Positions 27,828-35,724 are shown, numbered from the stretch's first letter. The stretch is DNA of 64,000 nt from Rheinheimera pleomorphica (GCF_011634895.1 NZ_SIRR01000007.1:310001-374000); one strand, 5' to 3'. A program made the numbers and translations. Notes: generated from the sequence alone by a model not told the origin.

Positions 27828-28673
27828 ATGTTTAAACAAACCCTTTTCGCGATAGTGTTAAGCGGCAGCCTGACGCAGGCGGTGTTGGCACAAGACAGTA
27901 AAGGTCAAATTTTGGTGTTGTTATCCAGTGAAAGTCAGATGGCGTTACAGGATGGTAAAACGCTGAGTACCGGCTATTACCTGAATGAGTTTGGCGTACC
28001 GGCCGATGCTTTTATACAGGCTGGCTACGAGCTGGTGCTCGCCACACCAAAAGGCAACGCACCGGTAGTCGATGAAAAGTCGGTTACCGTACAGTATTTC
28101 GGTGGTAGTGAGGCTGAAATGCAGCGTATTCAAAAGGTTATTGCTTCAATTGAGGGCATTGATGACACCCTATCGTTACAGGAGGTGATTGCTGACGGCT
28201 TAGAGCAATACGAGGGGGTGTTTATTCCGGGCGGGCATGCACCGCTGATTGACCTGGCCAATAACCCTGAAGTAGGCACGATTTTGGCGCATTTTAATGC
28301 AGCCGCAAAACCCACAGCCGCCATTTGTCATGGCCCGATAGCGTTGTTATCAGCACAGCAAAACCCGCAAGCCTTTCAGCAAGCACTGGTGCAGCAACAA
28401 CCGGCAAGTGCTAATAATTGGATTTATGCCGGTTACAAGATGACAATTTTCTCTGATGCAGAAGAGACGGTATTTGAAGCCTCGTTAAACGGCGACACGC
28501 TGCAGTATTACCCGGGCAAGGCGATGCAGCAAGCCGGTGGCAACATGCAATACAGTGAAGCCTGGACACCGAATGTAGTGGTAGACCGTGAATTGATCAC
28601 CGGACAAAACCCGTTTTCAGATAAAGCCCTGGCCGCAGCCATGTTAAAACAACTTGAGCAAGCGGCGCATTAA
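27828..28673 (+). CDS. Exported DJ-1/PfpI-family protein
   Basis: 281 residues from the ATG at 27828, with GAGG six bases upstream; ATGs at 27816 and 27825 and a frame reaching back to 27720 are less likely because a signal peptide (FKQTLFAIVLSGSLTQAVLA) begins here. The DJ-1 fold shows TGYYLNEFGVPADAF (acidic residue near the active site), GVFIPGGHAPLIDL and AAICHGPIALL with the nucleophilic Cys. Relatives act as glyoxalase III, deglycase-like or chaperone proteins. Together with the YqhD-like reductase 20 bases downstream it suggests an aldehyde-detoxification operon. A periplasmic location is unusual for the family. Confidence 0.88.
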   Translation: MFKQTLFAIVLSGSLTQAVLAQDSKGQILVLLSSESQMALQDGKTLSTGYYLNEFGVPADAFIQAGYELVLATPKGNAPVVDEKSVTVQYFGGSEAEMQRIQKVIASIEGIDDTLSLQEVIADGLEQYEGVFIPGGHAPLIDLANNPEVGTILAHFNAAAKPTAAICHGPIALLSAQQNPQAFQQALVQQQPASANNWIYAGYKMTIFSDAEETVFEASLNGDTLQYYPGKAMQQAGGNMQYSEAWTPNVVVDRELITGQNPFSDKALAAAMLKQLEQAAH

Positions 28674-28693
28674 GCGACACAGCAGGAGTATCG

Positions 28694-29848
28694 ATGTTAA
28701 ATTTTAACTTTAAAAATCAAACTGAAATCTTATTTGGTAAAGGCCAAATCAAAGAGGCGAAAAGCCGCTTGCCACAAGATGCCAAAGTGCTGTTTTTATA
28801 TGGCGGCGGCTCCATCAAGCGCAACGGCGTGTACACAGATGTGCTTAACCTGCTTGACGGTGTGCAGTTTGAGGAATTTGCCGGCGTAGAGCCCAACCCA
28901 ACGCTGGAAACTCTGATGCAGGCGGTGGAGCTGGTACGCAGTAAACAGCTAAATTTTATTCTGGCGGTCGGTGGCGGTAGCGTTATTGACGGTGCTAAGT
29001 TTATCGCCGCTGCCGCAAACTTTGACGGCGAGCCGTGGGATATTCTGGCCAAAGGCGCGGCCTTTAGTTCGGCGCTGCCGATTGGTGCGGTGTTAACCTT
29101 GCCTGCCACCGGCTCTGAAAGTAACGGCAATTCGGTGGTGACTAATAAAGCTACTTCGCAAAAACGTGCTTTTGGCTCAGATTTAGTGCAGCCGGTATTT
29201 GCCGTACTCGACCCGGTATACACCTATTCATTGCCAGCGAAGCAAGTGGGTAATGGCGTGGTAGATGCCTTTGTGCATGTTATCGAGCAGTACCTGACCT
29301 ACCCGGTAAATGCGCCGCTGCAAGACCGCTTTGCCGAGGGCATTTTACAAACCCTGATTAGCGAAGGGCCCAAAGCACTGGCGACACCAGAAGATTATGA
29401 CGTACGCGCCAATGTGATGTGGTCGGCGACGATGGCGCTTAACGGCTTAATTGGTAAAGGCGTGCCGCAAGACTGGGCTACCCATATGATTGGCCATGAA
29501 CTTACCGCCTTGTTTGGCTTAGATCACGCGCAAACACTGGCGATTGTGTTGCCCACCTTAATGTACGTGCAGCGCGAGCAAAAACGACAGAAACTGCTGC
29601 AGTTTGGTCGCCGCGTGTTCGACATCAACAGTGGCAATGAAGATGAACTTATTGATAAAACTATTAAAGCCACGCAGGACTTTTTCGAGCATATGGGCGT
29701 AAAAACCCGTTTATCGGATTACAACCTGACGGCTGCTGACATTGATAAGCTGGTGGCTAACCTCGAGCGTAATGGCATGACAGCACTGGGTGAACACGGC
29801 GATATTGATTTAGCCAAAGCAAGGCAAATTCTTACCTTAGCGCTGTAA
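28694..29848 (+). CDS. yqhD: YqhD-like NADPH-dependent iron-containing alcohol dehydrogenase
   Basis: 384 residues, close to E. coli YqhD (387). Cofactor loop FILAVGGGSVIDGAKFIA; metal ligands Asp and His in VVDAFVHVIEQYLT and two His in THMIGHELTALFGLDHAQT. YqhD reduces short-chain and toxic aldehydes (butanal, acrolein, methylglyoxal, malondialdehyde) with NADPH. Ribosome site AGGAG at the short gap after the PfpI-like gene; a GGCCATA/TATGGCC hairpin at 29865-29885 follows the gene. Confidence 0.92.
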   Translation: MLNFNFKNQTEILFGKGQIKEAKSRLPQDAKVLFLYGGGSIKRNGVYTDVLNLLDGVQFEEFAGVEPNPTLETLMQAVELVRSKQLNFILAVGGGSVIDGAKFIAAAANFDGEPWDILAKGAAFSSALPIGAVLTLPATGSESNGNSVVTNKATSQKRAFGSDLVQPVFAVLDPVYTYSLPAKQVGNGVVDAFVHVIEQYLTYPVNAPLQDRFAEGILQTLISEGPKALATPEDYDVRANVMWSATMALNGLIGKGVPQDWATHMIGHELTALFGLDHAQTLAIVLPTLMYVQREQKRQKLLQFGRRVFDINSGNEDELIDKTIKATQDFFEHMGVKTRLSDYNLTAADIDKLVANLERNGMTALGEHGDIDLAKARQILTLAL

Positions 29849-29986
29849 GTGACATACCGTGCACGGCCATAACCTGTGTATGGCCTGTAATATTGGCCAG
29901 GTTTGCTGGTATGTTGCAATAGGTTGTTGTTTCAACTAGGCTTTAGAGCGTTATATCGCCCAAATACCAACCTGAGGTAGGCCTAA

Positions 29987-30364
29987 ATGAAAAAAACTTC
30001 CGTTGTTGTTAGTACCTGTGCCGCACTGTTATTTACATGCTGTCAGGTGTCAGCAGGCCTTTATGGCTCTGATGAAGTCGTTACCCAGCAGCAACACCAG
30101 TACAGTCAGCAGCAAGTGCTGGCCTTGGTGGATAATGCTGAAGTACAGCAAAAGCTTATTGAATTGGGTGTTAATGCCGATGATGCCAAGCAGCGTATTG
30201 CCGCCATGACCACCGCGGAGCTTGACGCACTGAATAACCAACTGAACGAGATGCCAGCCGGCGGTATTGTTGGCACTATTGTTACAGTACTGGTGGTAAT
30301 AGCGGTACTGGATGTACTGGGCATTACTGATGTGTATCCGTTTATCCGTCCGATAAACTCTTAA
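29987..30364 (+). CDS. PA2779-family protein
   Basis: 125 residues: signal peptide, a middle region with a helix (LIELGVNADDAKQRIAAMTTAELDALN) and a C-terminal transmembrane segment (GGIVGTIVTVLVVIAVLDVLGIT). Matches the PA2779 family, which is nearly always paired with a PA2778-type cysteine peptidase, as here. Function unknown; an envelope location is predicted. Ends three bases before the GTG of the partner gene. Confidence 0.88.
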   Translation: MKKTSVVVSTCAALLFTCCQVSAGLYGSDEVVTQQQHQYSQQQVLALVDNAEVQQKLIELGVNADDAKQRIAAMTTAELDALNNQLNEMPAGGIVGTIVTVLVVIAVLDVLGITDVYPFIRPINS

Positions 30365-30367
30365 TAG

Positions 30368-31360
30368 GTGTTAGTCTTACTGCAACAGACCAGCCTGCGG
30401 GCTGGTTTGCTATTTTTGCTGGTGCTGTTAACGGCTTGCCAAACGCCACCACAAACCCGGCAGTTGCAGAGCAGCCCGCCCGATATCGCCCGTCAGCATC
30501 TTATTGCGCAGGTGCCGTTTTATCCGCAACAGGACTACTTTTGCGGCCCGACAACCCTGGCCGAAGTAGCCGGTTTTTATGGCCTAAACACCAGCCCTGA
30601 GGCGATAGCCCCTAATACCTTTATTCCCGGCCGCCAGGGCACCTTACAAATTGAAATGGCCGCTGCCACCCGGCAACTGGGTATGCTGGCTTATGTGCAG
30701 CCGCGTGCCACTATGGCACAGCTGCTAAGCCTGGTTGCAGAGAATATTCCGCTAATTGTACTGCAAAACAACAGCATCGCCTGGCTACCACAGTGGCATT
30801 ATGCGGTGGTGATCGGCTACGATCTGGACAGGGCAGAAGTAATACTCCACACCGGTGTTACGCCCAGTCACCGGCTTAATTTTTCCACCTTCGAGCGCAC
30901 CTGGCGCCGCGGTAACTACTGGATGCTGGCCATGTTACCGCCGGATAAAAGTAGCGCGCAGTTAGAGCCGTTTTTATATACCAAAGCCAGTCAGGATTTA
31001 CTAAGCAAAGGCCAGACAGGTGCAGGCCTGACAGCGCTTGAAAGCGCGACACAGCGGTGGCCGGATTACTGGCTAGCATATTTTTTACTGGCGAATCATT
31101 ATTTTACTGCCCAGCCCACAGTGGCGGCTAACTGGTTTGAAAAAGGTTTGCCTGCCGCTCAGCATCAGATAGCGTATTTAAATAACTATGCGTTGTTGTT
31201 AAGCCGCCTGACTTGCCACGAGCAAGCCAGCCACCTGATTAACCAAGCACTGCAACTGTCGCCAGAGGACAGCAACCTGCTTGATAGCCAGCAGCAAATT
31301 ATGGCAGCCGCACCGCAGAGTGTTGAGGGAGGAAGCGCTTGTAAGTTATTTTTAGAATAA
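30368..31360 (+). CDS. PA2778-family C39-like cysteine peptidase, lipoprotein
   Basis: 330 residues, GTG start three bases after the PA2779-like gene. Lipoprotein signal ends in LLTAC. The papain-like C39 domain has VPFYPQQDYFCGPTTLAEV (catalytic Cys) and LPQWHYAVVIGYD (catalytic His). The C-terminal half is TPR-like (WLAYFLLANHYFTAQP, NNYALLLSRL). Lacks an ABC transporter, so it is not a classic bacteriocin exporter; members probably cut a protein or peptide at the envelope. Pairing with PA2779 is conserved but substrate is unknown. Confidence 0.88.
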   Translation: MLVLLQQTSLRAGLLFLLVLLTACQTPPQTRQLQSSPPDIARQHLIAQVPFYPQQDYFCGPTTLAEVAGFYGLNTSPEAIAPNTFIPGRQGTLQIEMAAATRQLGMLAYVQPRATMAQLLSLVAENIPLIVLQNNSIAWLPQWHYAVVIGYDLDRAEVILHTGVTPSHRLNFSTFERTWRRGNYWMLAMLPPDKSSAQLEPFLYTKASQDLLSKGQTGAGLTALESATQRWPDYWLAYFLLANHYFTAQPTVAANWFEKGLPAAQHQIAYLNNYALLLSRLTCHEQASHLINQALQLSPEDSNLLDSQQQIMAAAPQSVEGGSACKLFLE

Positions 31361-31394
31361 ATTTTTTATTTTTTATAGCTCTATGAAATATTGT

Positions 31395-31422
31395 TTGACA
31401 CTGCAGTGAAAGCCTATACACT
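31395..31422 (+). promoter_or_regulatory. Promoter with long leader for the cold-shock gene
   Basis: TTGACA at 31395-31400 and TACACT at 31417-31422, spacing 16. Transcription from here would give a leader of roughly 145 bases before the cold-shock gene, as in cspA-type mRNAs whose 5' leader acts as a thermosensor. The leader function is inferred. Confidence 0.6.
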
Positions 31423-31575
31423 GGCCAGGCTTAATTAGCTTGTTCAATATTTATGCAACGCCTCGAATGTTACTGCCGTTTAGTACCTCCTCCTGTATTC
31501 ATAAGTTAAAACATCTCTTGCAGCACACTCGCCTGCTATCAGGCACATTTAATCTATTTAATACAGGTATATACC

Positions 31576-31785
31576 ATGTCTAATACAACTACCGGCACAG
31601 TAAAATGGTTTAACGAAGCTAAAGGTTTTGGTTTCATTGAACAAGCTTCAGGCCCTGACGTTTTTGCTCATTTCAGCGAAATCGCCAGCACAGGTTTTAA
31701 AACGCTGCAGGAAGGCCAACGCGTACAGTTTACTGTTAGCGCCGGTCAAAAAGGCCCGCAAGCGTCACAAATCTCAGTAATGTAA
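31576..31785 (+). CDS. CspA-family cold-shock protein
   Basis: 69 residues, one cold-shock domain. RNP1 (KGFGFI) and RNP2 (VFAHF) are intact, preceded by [10 protein letters not shown]. It binds single-stranded RNA/DNA and melts secondary structure. Monocistronic, with an intrinsic terminator 54 bases downstream. Whether it is cold-induced or constitutive cannot be said. Confidence 0.95.
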   Translation: MSNTTTGTVKWFNEAKGFGFIEQASGPDVFAHFSEIASTGFKTLQEGQRVQFTVSAGQKGPQASQISVM

Positions 31786-31838
31786 TCTTGCATTACATAA
31801 CCTGAAACAGCAGCTGTGCTGCGTTTAGGTTAACCACC

Positions 31839-31870
31839 AAAAAGGCTACGCCATCGCGCTAGCCTTTTTT
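31839..31870 (+). terminator. Intrinsic terminator after the cold-shock gene
   Basis: AAAAAGGCTA (31839-31848), an 11-base loop, and TAGCCTTTTT (31860-31869) plus one more T. Marks the left edge of the accessory region. Confidence 0.9.
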
Positions 31871-31924
31871 GTTGGCTGAAATTCAACACCCAAGGCGGCA
31901 GCCGCAAGCGTTGTTCCCCCCTGA

Positions 31925-32098
31925 TTAAAGCCAAAATTGGAGCAAAACGTTATTTTCGGCCAAGATTTGGATCTGACCCTCAGTGTTCCCCTGTTTTACC
32001 GCATTGATAACGCAAAAACGCGTGGCGAGTTATTTCTGCTAATGGACAGCCGGCAGAACCTGCAAAAGCTGTTGTTTGAACTGATGCTGCTTGATTGA
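31925..32098 (+). pseudogene. Possible remnant coding tail, unknown
   Basis: A frame without a start codon is open for 57 codons up to TGA at 32096-32098 and reads like a protein end (GQDLDLTLSVPLFYRIDNAK, then GELFLLMDSRQNLQKLLFEL). No ribosome site or ATG at its head (a stop lies just upstream at 31922). I do not recognise it. The rest of 31871-32231 holds no gene. It may be the eroded 3' end of a gene lost when the accessory segment formed. Confidence 0.4.
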
Positions 32099-32231
32099 TG
32101 GGGCTAGTGACAATTTTATCCTCAACATTCCTAAAAATTCTATCTCGCCTTCATCACCGATAATTGGTGTTGCAAACAGGGCTACAGCCAACTAACATTC
32201 ACTCAAATTTAACAATTTATTTCAAGGACGA

Positions 32232-33287
32232 ATGATGGCAATTGAAATTTGTATCACAACCGACCCCGTTTCAAAAGAGTGGATCCCATGCCCCGCTGGT
32301 AGCCTGTTAGATGAAACATCTATAACTGAAAAAGCCACCCTTCCCGCTGGAACGCCGTACATTACCAGGACGGATAAAAGCGTGGGTGATGATGCTGACG
32401 CCCTGCGTTTATTTGAAATGTTAAAACAAGTGTCGCCATCTGAACGCAGAAATATTGCGCGTTTAAACAAAGATTTTGGCACTGGTGTCGTCGATGCACT
32501 GGCTGATTTTTATCAGCTGCAGTTAAAACCTGCGCTACTGACAGCAAACCGTTTTTTGAACACACCAAGCGGCAAATTGTTGCTAAAAGAGACGCCAGGG
32601 GCTATTGGCGCTATGGCCACAGTACTTGAGAAGCGCTTACAAGGTTTCTCTGCCAAAATAGCTAGTTATCAGCTGGCATTAGAGCAATATCGGGCTGCAT
32701 ATTTAACCAAAGCACCGGCTGCACAGCGTAAAGCATTGGCAAAACAGGTTGGCAAAGCACAAGCCAATGTTAATCGCTATTTTCAAGGCGAAATTAAACG
32801 CATACTGGCAACGAATACTGCCAAAAGCAGAGGTCGGGGTACAGTATGGAGTAACCCGGAACGCGCCATGGGCTTGGCGCGTGGCAGGAAAACAGATGCG
32901 GCGATAAAGTTACAAAGTAGCCACAATTTTAAACGGGTACAGCAGTTCCAGCGCGTTGCCAATGTTGTTGGCAAGAATTTGATTGCGCTTGATGCCGGTA
33001 CGCGCATTTTGCATGTGTATGGTGTAAAACAAAATGAAGGTGACTGGCAGAAAGAGTTAGCAAGAGAAATGGCAGGGCTTGGGCTCGGAGTAATCGCAGG
33101 TTCTATTATCGGTGGTGAGATTGCAGCAGCGCTGACTATCGCATTAATTGCGACACCCTATGGCTGGGCCATAGCAATTGTTGGTGGAGTTATAGCGGGT
33201 ATAGCTGCAGCAAAATTGTTTGATGCTGGTGGTAAACAGCTGGCAGATTATTTATGGCACATTAATTCTGCCAAGGGGTCACATTAA
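32232..33287 (+). CDS. Candidate membrane-acting toxin with glycine-zipper C-terminus
   Basis: 351 residues; starts at ATG 32232 or the adjacent ATG 32235, with AAGGA upstream. No signal peptide. N-terminal ~60 residues are hydrophilic; 60-270 are helical and rich in Lys/Arg/Gln. Residues about 275-335 are two to three strongly hydrophobic, Gly-rich helices (MAGLGLGVIAGSIIGGEIAA and IAIVGGVIAGIAAAKLFDAG), a glycine-zipper pattern seen in pore-forming effectors and colicin-like toxins. Its stop shares TAATG with the first of three small membrane proteins, the arrangement of a pore-former with immunity. No secretion genes (VgrG, Hcp, CdiB) lie nearby. Toxin role is inference from architecture and context. 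Confidence 0.72.
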   Translation: MMAIEICITTDPVSKEWIPCPAGSLLDETSITEKATLPAGTPYITRTDKSVGDDADALRLFEMLKQVSPSERRNIARLNKDFGTGVVDALADFYQLQLKPALLTANRFLNTPSGKLLLKETPGAIGAMATVLEKRLQGFSAKIASYQLALEQYRAAYLTKAPAAQRKALAKQVGKAQANVNRYFQGEIKRILATNTAKSRGRGTVWSNPERAMGLARGRKTDAAIKLQSSHNFKRVQQFQRVANVVGKNLIALDAGTRILHVYGVKQNEGDWQKELAREMAGLGLGVIAGSIIGGEIAAALTIALIATPYGWAIAIVGGVIAGIAAAKLFDAGGKQLADYLWHINSAKGSH

Positions 33288-33631
33288 TGCCTGAGAAAAT
33301 GCTTGATATTGCAACATTGTCTTTTGGTGTATGTGTTATTAATTGGCTGTTATCTGCTGTGTTTTTTATTAGATATTCAGTAAATTACATAGACAACGAG
33401 CTAGATCGTAGAGGTGCTGGTCGACCTGAATGGGACGGAATTGGTATTAGGGTTGGTATTTATGCGTTGGCGATTCTTTCAACGTGGTTTGCCAGGACGC
33501 CAATGATTCCAGGTGCTGAGGTCCGGGATATTGCCCGGCGCAGTGATTATTACCGGGCACTATGGTTTCAGCTGTCTTTAATAACAGCGGTAGTGTCTGC
33601 TGTGTTGTTATACCTGCTTATCCCGGCCTAA
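33287..33631 (+). CDS. Small membrane protein 1, candidate immunity protein
   Basis: 114 residues, translationally coupled to the upstream 351-aa gene by TAATG. Three predicted membrane segments: SFGVCVINWLLSAVFFIRY, IGIRVGIYALAILSTWFA and FQLSLITAVVSAVLLYLLI, with a conserved soluble loop (NYIDNELDRRGAGRPEWDG and RDIARRSDYYRA). Paralogous to the next two genes. Immunity to a pore-forming toxin is usually given by a polytopic inner-membrane protein encoded directly downstream, which fits. Confidence 0.75.
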   Translation: MPEKMLDIATLSFGVCVINWLLSAVFFIRYSVNYIDNELDRRGAGRPEWDGIGIRVGIYALAILSTWFARTPMIPGAEVRDIARRSDYYRALWFQLSLITAVVSAVLLYLLIPA

Positions 33632-33638
33632 GTAGGCT

Positions 33639-33986
33639 GTGGTTAGTTTGGATCTGAAAGATGCTCTGGCTATTCTAACTGCCTTATTTCTCGTCAGTTG
33701 GGGTTTGGCCACCTTATTATTCGGCAGAATTTCGCTTAAATATCTAGATAGCGCTTTGGCCAAACAGGGTATTGCGCCTCCACTCTGGGATGGTATTGGT
33801 ATACGACTTAACTTGTACTCGTTTGCTTTAATTTCCAGTTGGTTCGCTAAGTCACCTTTGATACCAGGTGAAGCTATAAGGCAGGTTGCCAGGCGTAAAG
33901 ATGGGTATTTAGCATTGTTTTACAATATTTCCGCTTGGCTCTTTTTTATCTGCGCACTTAGTTTTTATTTTGTCCCAGATGCTTAA
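33639..33986 (+). CDS. Small membrane protein 2, divergent paralog
   Basis: 115 residues from a GTG at 33639. Same layout as its neighbours with lower identity: SWGLATLLFGRISLKYLDSA, PLWDGIGIRLNLYSFALISS, WFAKSPLIPGEAIRQVARRK and a C-terminal hydrophobic helix (FYNISAWLFFICALSFYFV). Keeps the WDGIGIR and WFA-x-x-P-x-IPG-x-x-IR motifs, so it is an older duplicate that may recognise a variant toxin. Begins eight bases after gene 1 and overlaps gene 3. Confidence 0.7.
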   Translation: MVSLDLKDALAILTALFLVSWGLATLLFGRISLKYLDSALAKQGIAPPLWDGIGIRLNLYSFALISSWFAKSPLIPGEAIRQVARRKDGYLALFYNISAWLFFICALSFYFVPDA

Positions 33987-34389
33987 TATTGCAACGCGGT
34001 CCTTTGGTGTATGTGTTATCAATTGGCTGTTACCTGCGGTGCTTTTTATTAGATATTCAGTAAATTACATAGACAACAAGCTAGATCGCAGAGGTGCTGG
34101 TCGACCTGAATGGGACGGAATAGGTATCAGGGTGGGTGTTTATGCAATGGCAATTCTGTCGAAGTGGTTTGCCAGAACGGCAATGGTCCCTGGCCCTGAT
34201 ATTCGTGATATTGCCCGGCGAAGTGACTATTACTTGGCGCTCAGGTTTCAGTTGTCTTTAATAGTAGCGGCAGTGTCTGCTGCCGGAGAGTTCTGTGCGA
34301 AACAGTTTAAGAGATATAAAACATCTGCTCACTTATGGTGGATATCCATCGCAGATTGTAGAAAAGAGAGATGCTCAGTGGGCAGGTGA
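33979..34389 (+). pseudogene. Small membrane protein 3, truncated paralog fused to foreign tail
   Basis: Starts at ATG 33979 inside the end of gene 2 (a TTG at 33970 is also in frame). For about 100 residues it is nearly the same as gene 1 (ATRSFGVCVINWLLPAVLFI, RRGAGRPEWDGIGIRVGVYA, RDIARRSDYYLALRFQLSLI). Nucleotide similarity to gene 1 stops at 34282, inside the third membrane segment, after which the frame runs through unrelated sequence to a stop at 34387-34389. The real third helix is lost, so the product is probably non-functional. The foreign sequence is coding in another frame (see 34283-34393). Confidence 0.7.
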
Positions 34390-34393
34390 ATAA
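34283..34393 (+). pseudogene. Toxin-like C-terminal remnant 1
   Basis: In a different frame from the truncated paralog, 36 codons read as a plausible protein end (RNSLRDIKHLLTYGGYPSQI, then EKRDAQWAGE) and stop at TAA 34391-34393, one base before the ATG of the first Imm11-like gene. There is no start codon or upstream part: the sequence begins exactly at the breakpoint at 34282/34283. It is probably the last codons of a toxin gene whose body was deleted or recombined away, leaving its immunity gene. Confidence 0.5.
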
Positions 34394-34394
34394 A

Positions 34395-34973
34395 ATGGTA
34401 TACCAACTTAAGCACGATCCGAAAAATTATAAAGCATTGCAGCTTGACGTTATGACAATAACGGAGCAGTTAGGCGATTTCAGCTTGATAACGACATTGA
34501 TGAACGCACCGTTAACTGGTGAGTCGTTGGCAAGTAAATGGAAATGTGTAGAAACATCACTGCAAAGTTTGTCTAAAAGTGGAAACAAGATACCGGATAT
34601 CTCTCTGTGGGATAGCCAGGGTTTATATCTTTCTAGCAAAGCCTACGACGCGTTAGGTGACGCACTAAAAAGTGACGGAGAGTTCTTGTCGATTAAGGTA
34701 GACGGTGAACCTGCGTACCTCTTCAACTGCCAGGTATTTGGGCAAGAAGATATCTCACTAACAGAACGAAAATATTTAGATGGTGAGCCTGATGGTGTTG
34801 TATCACTGGTCTTTGATGAAGCTGATTTGGCGAATAACAGTAGATACGTATTTAGATCGAAGATGCAAGGTTGTACGATTCTGTATGCAACAGAGCGCTT
34901 CAAGCTGTTAATTGAAAAACGTAATTTGACCGGCATTAGGTTAGACAGCCAGTTGCTTAATATATTCGATTAA
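34395..34973 (+). CDS. Imm11/DUF1629-like protein 1, candidate orphan immunity protein
   Basis: 192 residues from the ATG at 34395, with AGGTGA five bases upstream; an in-frame ATG at 34371 is less likely. Soluble, no signal. The C-terminal half has a conserved pattern shared with the next paralog: SSKAYDALGDALKSDGEFLS, YLFNCQV, ISLTERKYLDGEPDGVVSLV and FKLLIEKRNLTGIRLDSQLLN. This resembles the Imm11 (DUF1629) family of polymorphic-toxin immunity proteins; assignment by eye, moderate. No complete toxin gene stands upstream, only a 36-codon remnant, so it looks orphaned. Confidence 0.75.
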   Translation: MVYQLKHDPKNYKALQLDVMTITEQLGDFSLITTLMNAPLTGESLASKWKCVETSLQSLSKSGNKIPDISLWDSQGLYLSSKAYDALGDALKSDGEFLSIKVDGEPAYLFNCQVFGQEDISLTERKYLDGEPDGVVSLVFDEADLANNSRYVFRSKMQGCTILYATERFKLLIEKRNLTGIRLDSQLLNIFD

Positions 34974-34974
34974 G

Positions 34975-35142
34975 GTGAGAGTGCAACGCTCAAGAGCGAT
35001 TTCAGGTCAGTGCAGGAATGATGATCTGCCAGAGGAAATATTTTTCAATCGATTAAGCGCTACAAAAATTAAACTTAAAAAATGCGAACATCCCAACTAT
35101 ATCGCGCAGGAAGGGACTAGTAAAACAGAGAGTACTGCATGA
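34975..35142 (+). pseudogene. Toxin-like C-terminal remnant 2 or very small gene
   Basis: 55 codons from GTG 34975 (or 34981), starting two bases after the stop of Imm11-like gene 1 and ending with TGA overlapping the ATG of Imm11-like gene 2 (ATGA-type junction reading GCATGA). Sequence includes ISGQCRNDDLPEEIFFNRLS and TKIKLKKCEHPNYIA. Its coupled position before an immunity-like gene mirrors remnant 1, which favours an eroded toxin tail over an independent gene. There is no ribosome site of note at the GTG. Confidence 0.45.
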
Positions 35143-35717
35143 TTTATCGTTTAAAACGACAAGAAAATATCCATGAGCTCGTACAGCTTAGAATAATTGA
35201 ATTGGCAAAACTGCTTGATGACACCGATTTACGTTTTACTAAGCGTATTTTTAACAGTTGTATGCCAATATCAGATCGATGGGTAAAGCCAAGTTGTTCA
35301 GCACACCCATCTTTTAAGGATGTGGCAGCACCAGATATTACTTTTTGGAGTAATTTTCTGGCACTCAACCCTAGAGCCTTCGAGGCACTTGCACCTCATA
35401 TCAAAAACGATGGCGAGTTTTTGCCGATTGACGTTGAAGGCCATTCAGTAATCTTGTTTAACTGCACACAGTCAAGCACTGAAGTCCCTGGACTGAGTTT
35501 GATTAAATACGAAGAAGGCTTTCCAAATGGACTTAAAAGCTTAGTGTTTGATGAAAATGACGTGGCTGGTAAAGTTATATTTAAGTCTGCTCTAGAAGGC
35601 TATAAAGCACTTTTCATAACTGGCGTTTTTAAGAAAATATGCGAAGAGAGCGCCCTGACTGGTGTATGGTTCGACACGGACTTATTAAATATACTCAGTC
35701 GTCAGGTCACGGCTTAG
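35139..35717 (+). CDS. Imm11/DUF1629-like protein 2, candidate orphan immunity protein
   Basis: 192 residues. Paralog of the gene at 34395: shared pattern ALNPRAFEALAPHIKNDGEF, VILFNCTQ, LSLIKYEEGFPNGLKSLVFD and FKKICEESALTGVWFDTDLL. Soluble and without signal peptide. AGAGAG lies nine bases upstream of the ATG. Preceded by a second toxin-like remnant and followed by a hairpin (GTGACTGG/CCAGTCAC at 35725-35751). Low GC compared with core genes. Function by family resemblance only. Confidence 0.75.
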   Translation: MIYRLKRQENIHELVQLRIIELAKLLDDTDLRFTKRIFNSCMPISDRWVKPSCSAHPSFKDVAAPDITFWSNFLALNPRAFEALAPHIKNDGEFLPIDVEGHSVILFNCTQSSTEVPGLSLIKYEEGFPNGLKSLVFDENDVAGKVIFKSALEGYKALFITGVFKKICEESALTGVWFDTDLLNILSRQVTA

Positions 35718-35724
35718 ATCATAT

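Noticed and set aside
28717-29223. 168-aa minus-strand frame inside yqhD
   Set aside because: Antisense shadow of conserved coding sequence.
31871-32231. Attachment-site copy of the tRNA-Leu 3' end
   Set aside because: I looked for the T-arm/acceptor sequence in this gap and did not find a copy.
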